DNA of 35,404 nt, taken from the NCBI GenBank assembly GCA_000969725.1, contig JXSR01S008848.1. One strand, written 5' to 3'. Below are positions 22,325-32,374 of the stretch, piece after piece. Origin of the DNA: Ophiothrix spiculata. Its lineage: Eukaryota; Echinodermata; Ophiuroidea; Amphilepidida; Ophiotrichidae. A model generated the notes under the pieces. That model ran no database searches. It was not told the DNA's origin and saw nothing but the letters and a program-made list of their open reading frames with translations. Positions within the stretch are counted from its first letter, which is position 1; every line of letters begins with the position of its first letter. A program made the position numbers and the translations under genes.

Positions 22325-22408
22325 CAAGTTAGTTTGATTTTCTTTCTTGCTACCCTTCCTCCATCCCCTGGTAAAGTTGATTATTTTTCCTTTTGGACAT
22401 GCTTGTGT

Positions 22409-22490
22409 GAGGTTTATTTGTTTGTTTGTTTATTTTTATTTATTTGTTTGTTTATTATTTATTTACTTATTTGTTATTTTATTTATTTAT
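22409..22490. repeat. TTTG/TTTA tetranucleotide simple repeat
   Basis: Alternating runs of TTTG and TTTA units with interruptions. The adjacent assembly gap may reflect difficulty assembling this kind of sequence. Confidence 0.9.
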
Positions 22491-22522
22491 AATGATGTGT
22501 ATCATTCCCGGACAGTTGATGC

Positions 22523-22630
22523 TCAGTTAAACCATTATTTAGCTAAACATCATTTTGGAATACGGACCTTGGTGGTCAGTTACAACCGTAGTTTAGCTAA
22601 ATACCTTTCTGGAATACAGGTCTTAATGTT
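22523..22630 (+). repeat. Diverged tandem duplication, about 55 bp unit
   Basis: 'CAGTTAAACCATTATTTAGCTAAA...TGGAATACGGACCTTGGTG' is followed directly by 'CAGTTACAACCGTAGTTTAGCTAAA...TGGAATACAGGTCTTAATG'. The anchors 'TTTAGCTAAA' and 'TGGAATAC' keep the same spacing in the two units. This is an old local duplication. Confidence 0.75.
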
Positions 22631-22684
22631 AAAACGTTTGTGTCAAAATTCAGTTTTGTAAAAGTACAGATCAACTTTGTAAAT

Positions 22685-24004
22685 AGGAGACAGCCCACAT
22701 TTCCCAGACCTGCCTTTCATAGAATTGGCTAAATACTTTTTTAAATTTGCCCATGTTGCTTTGTGAAACTTTTAAGTTCACAGTCCCAGACCAATTAGTT
22801 CCATAAGTAAATAACCTGGTCATCGGTCAAAATGATAACGTCTACTTATTTAGGAGGAAACCCAGACTTTCTTTTGATAATTTGCATATTTTTGGAAGAA
22901 ATGGAGCCTTTTCTTTTGAAGCGCACAGTTTCTGTTTTGTCACCAAGAATGTGTTGGCTTTGTTTGGAATTGACTAATTAGGAAATATAAAGTTACGCAC
23001 AATGCTACAATCAATAATAATGGCTAACTAAGACCAATTAATCTGAAATTGTTTGCAAATGTAAACACAAATGTCTTGCGCAACTTGAACCAAGTCGTCA
23101 GTTTGTATTGATGATTACTACGGTGGAATTAATATGGAACAACAAAGCCAATGTCAGTAACCTTATAAATCACTGATCTTGGGACCTTAAACCCTTAAAT
23201 ATACTTTTAGAGAATAAAAAAAAGGTTTCTTGATTATATAGTCATTGTTTTTGTATCATTAAATTTCAGTGTTGTAGCCATATAAACATTCTGATACTAA
23301 GAAATAGTGTCCATAGGTGTGATTTTAATTTCGGTATCTTTTATGTTCCATTTTTTGATAAAAAAAAGGATGATATAAGCGGGATACAAGATTTGGCATT
23401 TTAAAATTTTGATTATACAGGATTTACGACTTGAAAAGGAATAGTAATGACTATAATTGCCCCGAAGTGATCTTGAGAATATGTACTTTTTCCCAAGACC
23501 AAAGGTCGAGGGAAATAGCATAATATTCTCTAGCCTACTGAGGGGAAATAGTTTTTACTATTGCCAGAATGAAAGAACAGTCAATATTTGTTTTATATAC
23601 CGATTTAGTTGTGAGAACGGCTCAAATCATGCCAATCGGTATATGATAAAAGCTATTGCCCTGTGATAGTCTCCCGATCAATGAGGGTCTTTCCATTGCT
23701 TTCATGTAATTGACTTTTCTTCTAAGTTTAACATTTCAAATAGTGGTAAAACATGCTGTTTTTACTAAGTCATTGAAAGAAATTTTAGAACAGAGTTTTG
23801 TCCCAAGGTGGACAAGCTGGTTTGATAATGCACAAATATTGTAGCTATTTGATAATGTGTTAGTTTCTGAGCAAATTTGCACAAGAAAATTGATGGTTCC
23901 AATTGACTTAAAGTGAGTCAGTTCAGATATTTTTCCATCTTAGCAGAGAAAGCAGGTGATGTTAAAGTTTTATATGGATTCAACCAGTCAGAAAGCTTAC
24001 AAGT
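22685..24004. other. AT-rich sequence with no recognised feature
   Basis: A short inverted pair, ATACCGATT and AATCGGTAT (about 23597 and 23634), is present. Short overlapping frames near 23297-23666 have no recognisable domain. Confidence 0.45.
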
Positions 24005-24254
24005 TTAAAAGGTGTAGGCTCCTATTTCAACATGTGTATAATTCACTTTTAACTAATTGACCTTGGCCTCTGAAAATGCATTTTGTGAGGTTTAACATTT
24101 AGGTTGCTTCACTCTTCAGAGGCAATTTGAAAGGATACAACTCTGGGGATGAGGCTGTTAAGTAAATACATAAGAAAAAGAAAGAAGGTATACCAATTAA
24201 TTTTACGTTTTATGCCATTATCTCCCAAGCTATAAAGAGTTAGGAGGTGAAATT
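24005..24254. mobile_element. TTAA-flanked MITE, family B, truncated copy 2
   Basis: The left end (TTAA, an extra A, then AGGTGTAGGCTCCTATTTC) and about 240 bases match 9732-9985 with small indels. They include 'GACCTTGGCCTCTGAAAATG', 'AACTCTGGGGATGAGGCT' and 'CGTTTTATGCCAT'. Similarity stops around 24254 and the right terminus is absent. Confidence 0.75.
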
Positions 24255-24419
24255 TATTTACAGATCATGGCTACAGGTCCACGAATGATTAGTACCGGGT
24301 TTGTTGATACTGACTCATACAATTTTTCAGTTCTTTTTTTATCAGTAACTTACTTATAGGAGCTGAGTGGTAAAAATCATTAAAACAGGCTGATTTTACA
24401 TGATTTTTACAATCTTGCA

Positions 24420-24469
24420 GGGGGGGGGGGAGCTTCAGCCCCCAAAGCTACCCCCTGGGCACGCCACTG
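24420..24469 (-). mobile_element. hAT-like terminal fragment ('CAGTGGCGTGCCCAGG' end)
   Basis: Read on the minus strand the segment begins CAGTGGCGTGCCCAGGGGG and passes to a polyC run. CAGTGGCG-type ends followed by a G-rich block are characteristic of hAT-superfamily MITEs in invertebrates. The partner end and the 8-bp target duplication were not found, so the copy is truncated. Confidence 0.5.
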
Positions 24470-24996
24470 CATATACCCACCTTTCCACTGCTGAATACCC
24501 CCTCTCCCTGGGAAAATTTGCCAGCACTAAATTGAGTGACTTATTCCAAGCATATGGCAACTAAAAGGCAGGCTCATGTTTACCTTAATACTGGTAATGA
24601 ACTTGATCTTTTCCAAGGTCTAGCTCAAGTCTTATCTCATGATCAAGGCACTCAGATTATTTTAAAATGAGTTTCTAGTTCCTAGCCTACTGGATATGTT
24701 GACCTCCAGTCACCATTATCATAATTGTGACTATTACTCAAGACAGGGTTATTATAGGCTGTTTTGATAATTTTGACCATGTGGGTAAAAAATTATGGCA
24801 AATTACTGACCAGGACATTGCACTCAACTTAGTCTGAAGTTGACATGTAATTATGCTAAAATAAACTATCAGGTACAATGTATCTAATTCAGAAAATTAA
24901 CACTAGATTTATTTCTCACGGCTTTTAGGTCCTGCATTGGTTCTCAAAAGATCATTTTTTAAATGTCTAATGGGTATGCAAAACAGGGTTACAGTT

Positions 24997-25051
24997 CAGC
25001 CACGGATCCAGGGGGAGCGGAAGGGGTGTGTGCCCCCCCCCCCTGCCCCTG
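24997..25051 (+). mobile_element. hAT-like terminal fragment ('CAGCCACGGATCCAGGGGG' end)
   Basis: CAGCCACGGATCCAGGGGG closely resembles the common hAT-type end CAGTGGCGGATCCAGG, followed by a C10 run. No matching right end lies downstream. It faces away from the fragment at 24420-24469, so the two do not bound one element. Confidence 0.45.
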
Positions 25052-25407
25052 TAAAATTGGCAAAATCCTACAAAATCAGCCTAATTTGAACTGCCTGAAA
25101 TTTTAGTATCATTTCTTGTGTCTGTAATTTATTCTCTGTCTGAATTTGCTTGTCCAGTACCGCCCATAATTCTTAAAGCCATGGTTACAAGATCGTGGAC
25201 AATGGGTTGAAATTGCGGATTTTATACGATGTTACAAACTCCTGGTGCATATACCCCTTTCCCTAAGTACAACCTAAAGGTAAGTCCAGTACATCTTGGT
25301 GTCTGTCTTCAGTAGATAGTTGATATTACATCTTGTGCAATCCAGTCTTTCGGATAGGGCTGTATGAGCCTTTACTATCACTAGTTGACAACTATAAAAC
25401 TCTTTTA

Positions 25408-25775
25408 ACAGTTGTTACCTTGTCCGGTAAATATAGGTTAGTTGCCAGCAAAAGATATTAATAAGACCTGATACAAATTTTATGCTATTATTATTGAATT
25501 TCTGAAAATGGAGTTGGTCAGAGTAACAAAAAATAATACAAAACACCCAAAGTGCCAAATTTAGGTATTTTTGGCTGCATTTTCAAAAAAAATCTCAAAA
25601 AACAAATCTCAAAAATAATAAAAAAAAAAATCCAATCTGAGCAAAATTTGGTGCATTCCTGACCATAATATATATTTTAATTTTTGACTAGGGTCAGTCA
25701 CTGAGGGCAACACAACAAGTTTTTTTTAGCATAACATAATAGTATACCTAGGATTTAGGACAAGGTAACACAGTT
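25408..25775. mobile_element. TIR MITE with 6-bp target duplication
   Basis: GTTACCTTGTCC at 25414-25425 is matched exactly in reverse complement at 25758-25769. Similarity continues more loosely inward ('AAATATAGGT' against 'AAATCCTAGGT'). ACAGTT lies immediately outside both ends (25408-25413 and 25770-25775), a 6-bp target duplication. The body is 356 bp, AT-rich and non-coding. A 6-bp duplication is known for Polinton/Maverick and Dada elements; the sequence alone does not decide, and other superfamilies with variable duplications remain possible. Confidence 0.75.
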
Positions 25776-25779
25776 CTGA

Positions 25780-26715
25780 TTCCATTAATGATTTAACGTT
25801 CATTAAATATCTGGATGTAAAATGACCAAAACTTGATTTTCTTGTTGCAAAAAACAAACAAACATGTTTTAAACTGATATTTTATAATGTTCATATTTCA
25901 AACAAAGAAAGAAAAAAGAGTAAATCCAAGAAAAAATGATAGTACATTCTGCTTCCTGCTTGGGTGTTTTATAATTTCCTGACTATGTTAAGAATAATTT
26001 CCTGCTCTCTGACTTATGTATGTAAAGGGGTGTTTTAGGAGCTTTTAGGTTTATCACCTTCAGACGAGTAAGCGCTTTATCAGAAAGGATAAGCTTCCTG
26101 CCTACATGCTTTTAAAATATTAAGAGCTGCTTGACTTTCAGCTGAGGTCAAGACTGCCTGAGTTGCTACTTTCTTGTTAATTCTATATTGGAAATTGTGT
26201 ACGAAAGAGTAACAATTTCTAATCAAGAAAATGTGCTGTTTTAAAAAAATGAAAATATGATTTTTTCATCTCATCCTTCACTTTGAAAATCAATTTATAG
26301 AAATGAGATATCTACTTTTGTCATGCGGAAGGGATGTGTGTTTATATTAACAAAATTGACATGTGTTTTATTTCAAAGGAGAAAGGCAGATTTTTTTTCA
26401 TTCAAGTAGGGGTGGGAGACAAAAGTAATGTTCAATTCTAGGCCTGTATTCTATATTAGCTAGGTTAACTCTAGCAGGGTGAACAGGATTTGAACAGGGG
26501 AGCTCCATTTTCAAAACCTGTGATAGTAAGCCACATCTGAGCGGCTGTATTTTTGCCCTGTAAATAACCCCCATCTAAGAGGTATTTGGACTTCTACAGT
26601 GAGATTTAGTGGAATCATATGAACTCAGATATGACTTTAAAATGTAAAATAACATAGCCAACCTTATTTCTACAATGTAGAACTTTAAGGGAAAGGCTTG
26701 ACCAAGTATATTTTA
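25780..26715. other. AT-rich sequence with no recognised feature
   Basis: Short frames only; no bounded repeat, exon or RNA gene could be supported. Confidence 0.5.
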
Positions 26716-26718
26716 TAG

Positions 26719-26826
26719 ATCCCATCCAAAATCATAGGGTTAGGATATGCTTAGGGTTAGGGTTGGGTCATGGTTAGTTGTAAATTAGGATCGGGTCATG
26801 CATTGCGGTCAAATTTTTGATGGGAT
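26719..26826. repeat. Small inverted repeat enclosing TTAGGG-like sequence
   Basis: ATCCCATCCAAAAT (26719-26732) pairs with ATTTTTGATGGGAT (26813-26826), matching at 13 of 14 positions. Between them are 'GGGTTAGG' and 'TTAGGGTTAGGGTTGGG', about three telomere-like units. This could be a very small MITE or a chance palindrome around a degenerate telomere-like block. Confidence 0.45.
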
Positions 26827-27142
26827 TCAGAACCTACCTTTTTTCAAAAGGCTATAATTTTCCAACGGGCAAATTGAATTTTGTAATAGATTAACAAATA
26901 GGTTAAGTCCAAAACACATTATACACAGGGATATGCAGAATCCAAATTGCTACTAAGGTGGCAACTCAACTCTTTGCTATGCGTTCAGTAATTTGGCATT
27001 TGAGGGGTCCCTGGAAAAAATCTTCATGAAAGATGCTTTTTTCACCCCTCTGTTTATGAAGAGATCTAGACTAAAAATAAAATATTCATCATGGTCACGT
27101 AAAGATGTCACTTTACATCAAAAATCAAAAGGACATCCTTCA

Positions 27143-27235
27143 GCCATGCACCCACTGTCCATGTATTTCCAAGCCAACTTTTATCCGCAGCAGACAGCCC
27201 CTTCCTCTGTTATAACACCTCAATACATCCTAGAA
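27143..27235 (+). other. Weak candidate coding segment
   Basis: A frame ending in a stop at about 27236 contains AMHPLSMYFQANFYPQQ and then TAPSSVITPQYILE. The mix of proline, glutamine and tyrosine is more protein-like than its surroundings. 'CATCCTTCAG' just before could be a splice acceptor. There is no donor, and I recognise no family. It may be a terminal exon, a pseudogene piece or a chance frame. Confidence 0.2.
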
Positions 27236-27239
27236 TGAC

Positions 27240-28340
27240 CCAAGTATGCACTATGTTAACTCCGACCATGAGTTATCGTGATCATGTTATAAGGCTAGGT
27301 ACGAAATTAATCCACATGCCATATCAATATTGCCAAACCTGGTTACATGGATTTAAAATCCAGATTAACATTGACAAACTTGGTTTATGTGAATTAGAAA
27401 TCCAGATTAGATGTAATTACAGCAAGGTGTTGGTGAGTGATGTTAGGAGCTGGGCAATGAACTTTTGTGCTTTGTACTGACCTTGAGATTAAAGTCTAAC
27501 CCCCTATTTAACCAAAAATGTGGTCCTATCATTAGTGACGTAGTAAATAGTTCAAGTTCAAGTTTAAGGTCTTAAGGTTGTGGGGAAGAGATCTTGATAT
27601 TGAAATTTGGTGAGGTACTCTAACTGGTGTTGTCTTGGAAATCAGGTGTCCAACCCTGTGGCTAATTGTCTAGGAGTGATAACAAGTGTTTAGGATTAAA
27701 AGAAGGGAGGATAGTGATGGAGAAACGAGGACAGAATACCAATTGTTCCTTTCCACAGTTTGCGCAGCAGTGGAAAGGCTTTAGTTTTGCTCCAAATTAT
27801 CTCTGGTTAAAGGCTGTGAAGGGTGAGTACACTGTGTTGTAGATCTTGCAAAATGTCTCGGAAGTTTCTGTAGCTATGTTGAGTTTGAAGTTTGGACATT
27901 ATACAAATTGAAGACATCAAACTAAAATATGCAAGAGTGTGCCAAATTACTTGGACTCAAGAAGAAAATTGCTTATACTAAATAATATACTTAAACATTA
28001 TCTGATGTTTTGCTGGCTAATTTCATTATATGTGGTCATAGATGGAGTACTTGTCATAACCTGTGGTAACATACTTCTATTTTGACCTGATTTCTTAATG
28101 ATGTGGTCTCTAATGTAGTCCACATGGTATGTTTTTTTAAGGCAACAGCTTGACCCCTTTGATAGTGGACTGTGTTTTGATCAGAATAGAACGCATCTTA
28201 AATTATAACACCAAACACATCAGCAATAAAGTGTCAATAAGCTCCCTTTTACCGTTTAACCAAATTCATCTAAATATCAGTGGTTTAATCTTCTAATTGT
28301 TAGTAAATTTAAGGGAAGTTCATGACTGGGTAGTATTAAC
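27240..28340. other. AT-rich sequence with no recognised feature
   Basis: The frame at 27235-27480 has no recognisable domain. No repeat boundaries were found. Confidence 0.45.
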
Positions 28341-28344
28341 TCTT

Positions 28345-28530
28345 TGCATGGTCCGCAATTTACGGGTAGAGCCTCAGTCTGGAGAGTGAATTTACTGCTT
28401 TATCTCCTCGGAAATGTTAAAGTCAAAAATCATGGGTTTTCACCTGGATTCGAACCCGGGACCTCTCGCTTCCCAAGCCGATTATCACTAAAACTACTGA
28501 GCAGGCGCTGCCATGGCAGCGATTCCGTGA
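28345..28530 (-). repeat. tRNA-derived SINE, minus strand
   Basis: On the minus strand, 'CTGCTCAGTAGTTTTAGTG' (A-box region) is followed by 'GAGAGGTCCCGGGTTCGAATCC', whose GGTTCGAATCC core is a perfect polymerase III B box. The tRNA-like head spans roughly 28450-28525. It is followed by a non-tRNA body reaching to about 28345. The acceptor stem and cloverleaf do not close, so this is a SINE rather than a functional tRNA. The family is not identified. Confidence 0.6.
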
Positions 28531-28579
28531 TCATAGCTAACTCCGGTCTATAACGTATTTTGACTTTTTTCTTGATTTT

Positions 28580-28660
28580 GTGGAATGGGATTTTGTGAGG
28601 TTCGGTGGCGATTTTCTTGATTTTGTGGAATGGGATTTTGTGAGGTTCGGTGGCGTTAGG
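28580..28660 (+). repeat. Two-unit tandem repeat, about 42 bp
   Basis: 'TTGATTTTGTGGAATGGG' and 'GTGAGGTTCGGTGGCG' occur twice in a row (from about 28572 and 28617) with essentially identical sequence. This indicates a recent local duplication beside the SINE. Confidence 0.85.
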
Positions 28661-28664
28661 GTTA

Positions 28665-29448
28665 ACGGATCCGTTCTGCTTGCGTGGAATGCGTTGAAAT
28701 TTATGAGCGTGCTATCTAGGCTGCATCCAGCTGCATATGCCCCAAATTGTGCACATATTTGACCTTGAGATGGAGGCTTTTTCCACAAATGGCGGATCCG
28801 TGCAAAGGGCAAATTAAGTTCATTAAAATAGGCTTGTTATGATAAGTTATGGTATGTTTCTTCTTCTCTAAAGAGTTCTAGGTACTTGCTTTAGTTGTTG
28901 GGTGAATAGTGAAAGTTTTCAATCTCAAGATCAGCATACTCATTTACCTTTTACTTTGTACCAAATTTGTCTATTTTATAAAACTTACAGGTTTGATAAA
29001 CTACTTGCACATTTACTCCCTCAGAAAGGGAGGCATGTAGATCTTATTTAGAAGTTATAAGTAAACCTTTGCCAAGCATCTCCCCATGCAGTGAGGTGAT
29101 CTTTCTCCAAGTGCTGTCATGGTTGCTTGGATTTCCCACAGGTTGCTTCTTTCCCCTCCTTGAAACAGGCTAACTGCTTCAAAATAAAATTTTTGTGTTT
29201 TTCTGTTAAAGCCTGCATTTGGCATTAAAACAAAAGTCATACCAAAGTCCTACAGGAGCATGTCAGTGAGTCTCCAAATCTTGTAAGAGCATACTACCAA
29301 TTTAGGGTCATGCATTGCTAAAGTATGTCAATCCTACTGGAGCTCACCAACCAAGTTTGCCATATCCATTGAGTCCTGAAGGATTTTTATTATGTTATTA
29401 TTTGTCTCCCACGTTATGACCATAGAAATATTAATTTTTATATCTGTA
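28665..29448. other. Mixed sequence upstream of the candidate exon
   Basis: No supported feature. The last 40 bases form a T-rich tract with a TTAAT that could serve as a branch site for the exon at 29450. Confidence 0.4.
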
Positions 29449-29449
29449 G

Positions 29450-29533
29450 ATTATACATCAGAACAAAATCGTTGTGGGACCAACAAAGGTGCTATGTGGC
29501 CTCATTCTTCAGGTGGAGGTCATGATGTCAAAG
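29450..29533 (+). CDS. Candidate internal exon, phase 1-1, unknown protein
   Basis: A T-rich tract ends in TATCTGTAG just before 29450, and the segment is followed directly by GTAAGAG. Both are good matches to animal splice acceptor and donor consensus. The 84 bases are open in one frame and read ...YTSEQ, NRCGTNKGAMWPHSS, GGGHDVK, with two bases of a split codon at the start and one at the end. The exon is thus symmetrical (phase 1 to phase 1) and could be skipped without shifting frame. The hydrophilic, glycine-rich composition contrasts with the surrounding noise. I recognise no domain or family and no partner exon in the window. If real, this would be a plus-strand gene with introns of several kilobases. 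A family A MITE lies about 50 bases into the presumed downstream intron. Confidence 0.4.
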
Positions 29534-29550
29534 GTAAGAGACCAAATGTC

Positions 29551-29974
29551 ATTTATAATTACAAATTTAAGAGGCCAAAGTTAAAGGGGCAATTCATGAT
29601 TCACTTTTCACCCTCAAGGTCACCTATATCAAATCCAAGTTTTTTAGCTTGTAAGAATCGTCAACTGGTATATGTTACGATCCCCAAACCATTCTTTCAT
29701 ATGTGCTTGCATTTTTGAGAAAAATGAGAAAATGTGTCATTTTCTAATTATTGTCGGGGCCCCGACAGTAATTACAACACAGTAGCCTATGGGGGATTTT
29801 CAAAATGCTGAAAAGCTTGTAACTTGGAAACGAATGGTCGGAATCAAGTGAAATTTTCAGTATATATTTATGGTGTGCTCTTCTTCTTAATTAGCTAGAA
29901 AACAGGTGAGGTTTTTGTCATATCAAAATCATGAATTGCACCTTTAATTTATAATTACAAATTTAAGAGACCAA
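29551..29974. repeat. Direct repeats flanking the family A MITE
   Basis: A 28-base segment starting ATTTATAATTACAAATTTAA lies at 29551-29578 and again at 29947-29974 with a single difference. The TTAA-bounded element sits exactly between them. Removing it together with one TTAA leaves the two copies as adjacent tandem units, so the insertion probably hit a TTAA at the junction of a pre-existing tandem duplication. Confidence 0.85.
29581..29947. mobile_element. TTAA-flanked MITE, family A, copy 2 (inverted relative to copy 1)
   Basis: TTAA at 29581-29584 and 29944-29947 flanks a 359-bp body with ends AGGGGCAATTCATGAT and ATCATGAATTGCACCT. It is the reverse complement of the element at 13320-13674 throughout. 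The 30-base central palindrome (29745-29774) has one mismatch here. Small indels and scattered substitutions separate the two copies. Confidence 0.85.
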
Positions 29975-31370
29975 GATTCTTCCAACTACTACCCTAAGTA
30001 TATATTTTAAATAAATCGATATAAACATGCCCCCCCCCTAAATTTTACAAGGGGGGACGGACCCCCTCAAAAAATTACCAACTATAATTAAAAACAAGTG
30101 GTGTGAAACAATGTTTCCAATTTTAAATCTTATAAATATCTTGATGTTCAAACATATTACTTTTAAGTGAATGCAATGTCTGTAGAACCTTAATCAATTG
30201 ATATGAAGTACAAATTTAGGATTTAGAAAACACAGGACTAGTCACACCATCACAGAATTATATACTGAAAATGAATTTTCTCTCAAGTTTAGCCATTTCT
30301 GTGTAGACTTTTATGGTTTTTTTTAAATTTTACAACACTATTAAGCTTTATTTAGAACATTTCAATAACATATTGTAAAGTTTTGGGTTAATTGTTGCAT
30401 TTAGGTGACAAGGACACTACAAATCATATTTGAACTAAAAGTGTAATAGTGCCTTTAAACATCGGCTTTATGATACCCAATATCAGAATGAAAGATAAAC
30501 AGAGCAAAAATGCACAAATATGCCTAATTTGCATATTTAATTGGCAGCCATCTTGGATTTTGGCAGATAAAAACACTAAATTTCACTGATATAATTGTAA
30601 AATTCGCCCAGAAACTAAATGATCAATATGAAAACAAATTTTATGTAAGAGTTAAGTGAGGTGTAGTTCTTTGCATACTATAGGGATCTATTCCATCCTC
30701 TGGGAAGTCATACGGAGCCTTTTTTGGTCAAAATTAGGCCAAAAATTGACATTTTTGTATATTTTGTGTAGAGAGGAAAGTTCATAAATGTAAAATTCGC
30801 CTGGAAAGTACAACTCAGAAACATTCAAACTTTCCATTACTAGAAAGAAGAAAGAAACAACTTTCCAAAACTGTTTACTACAGCTTTATCGGATTTGTAG
30901 TTTTGAAATGACAGCTATTTTAAGGTGAAAAATGACTAGTTTTTCTATACAGACAACTCTGAAAAGAGCAGATGCAACCAAGTTTACAATATGTATATAA
31001 TTTTAACTGAAATTAAGGCTAGTCCTTTTAATTTCAAGAAAATTAGATGATTCTAATAAGAAGGCAAGAGCCTTGGAAAGTGGACACTCATAAACGATTG
31101 CAAATAATCAACTTTAATAATAAGTGTGTATCTGAGGCAAGCATATACCAGGGCTGGGGTAACCAAAGTTTGCAAGGGAAACACATAAGTTATAATGGCC
31201 ATCACGAAAGTAGTGGAACCAAGAAAAGATTTCCCTTTATCACTCAGTAGATATAAATACATTGGCAAAGTTTCGGGTTACAGCAATTTCATTGGTAAGT
31301 TCTGGAGGATATTTCTGTATCATATAAGACCTCGAAAGTTTCATGCGAAATCCTCCATTTGATTTTACAT
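29975..31370. other. AT-rich sequence with no recognised feature
   Basis: A C8 run near 30030 begins a 'GGGGGGACGGACCCCC' patch that may be an eroded transposon end. 'CTAATTTGCATATTTAATT' near 30518 resembles the AT-rich inverted repeat at 31390-31580. Nothing else could be supported. Confidence 0.45.
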
Positions 31371-31389
31371 AATTTGGGCATAATGTTTG

Positions 31390-31582
31390 GCCAATATGTT
31401 TCTATAGCCTAAAACATTAACATATGATTTACGGTCATTTACCTGCCCATCTAATTTACATATTTGCATGATTAATGAGTATTATACAATATACAAAAAA
31501 ACCTAATTAATTATGCAAATATGCAAATTAGATGGATGGGTAAATCATCCATCAAAGTTTTAGGTCATAGAAACACATTGGC
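31390..31582. repeat. AT-rich inverted repeat (possible MITE)
   Basis: The left arm ('GTTTCTATAGCCTAAAAC', then 'CCCATCTAATTTACATATTTG') pairs with the right arm ('CAAATATGCAAATTAGATGG', then 'GTTTTAGGTCATAGAAAC'). Each arm is about 75-95 bases, around a loop of about 45. The outer block 'ACATTGGCAAAGTTTC' near 31576 also occurs in direct orientation near 31260. Terminal boundaries and target duplication are unclear. Confidence 0.65.
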
Positions 31583-31589
31583 AAAGTTT

Positions 31590-32144
31590 CAGGTTAAAGT
31601 TCTTTTAAAAAGATAAAAGTAATATGAAAGTTTATTCATAATACGGTATATTGGAAAATTTTTGGCAAAATTTAATATTAATGAGCACATTTTGCCATTT
31701 TACCTCATTAACTTCATCAATATATTGGCAAAAACAGTAGAAAACAAAGAGACTTTGAACAGCAATATCTCAAAAAACATATGTCCGATTATGCTCAAAT
31801 TTTGGAATTAAGATGTTTTTGCTTAGCTCTCTACAAGAAGCCTATTTTCATCTGAGTCAACAACTTCATTTTGTCCAGGTTTTAGTTGGGTTTTCAGTAT
31901 CTGCCATACCTTAAATATTTTCTTGATGCTTTTTGAATCCCATCAATGTATATGAATACCCCTCCTCTGATGTATATTCAAGGCTCCTATTAAGAATTGG
32001 TATGTCCTCAAGGAGACTAGATTTTGCAAGGACTACAGTCTCTTCACTACTAATTAAATTAACACTTTACAAGTGTTATAACTGTTTTACCATTACTGAT
32101 TACTTGATGCTGCAGAAACATGGAATGGATTGCTTGGAAGAAAA
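31590..32144. other. AT-rich sequence with no recognised feature
   Basis: The frame beginning at 31933 runs into the adjacent MITE and has no recognisable domain. Confidence 0.5.
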
Positions 32145-32371
32145 GAAGACATCAGGACCTTCCCATCATGCCTTGTTTCCAATGGGATTTTTTGGTATGG
32201 GTTGTGATGAGAGGGTTTAAACATGAAACATATCTGAATTGCATAATTGGGATGAGGTATGATAGCTTCTGATTATTGTGCTATGTTTCATGCTTAAACC
32301 CTCTCATTAAAACCTGTACAAAAATCCCATTGGAAGCAAGGCATGATGGGAAGGTCCCGATCGATATCTTT
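32145..32371. mobile_element. Foldback MITE, 'ATCATGCCTTG' family, copy B
   Basis: The left arm (GAAGACATCAGGACCTTCCC, then ATCATGCCTTGTTTCCAATG, then 'TGATGAGAGGGTTTAAAC' and ATGAAACAT) is matched by a reverse-complement right arm ending GATGGGAAGGTCCCGATCG. Each arm is about 90 bases with a loop of about 45. It is the best preserved of the four copies in the window. Confidence 0.8.
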
Positions 32372-32374
32372 TTT

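Noticed and set aside
21386..22337. Two 313-314 codon frames on opposite strands
   Set aside because: They consist of N translated as X across the assembly gap; no sequence supports them.
24420..25051. A single hAT element bounded by the two hAT-like ends
   Set aside because: The ends point away from this interval: a right end at 24469 precedes a left end at 24997. They must be parts of two different copies.
28450..28525. Functional tRNA gene on the minus strand
   Set aside because: The B box is perfect but the acceptor and anticodon stems do not form, and a non-tRNA body follows, which fits a SINE.
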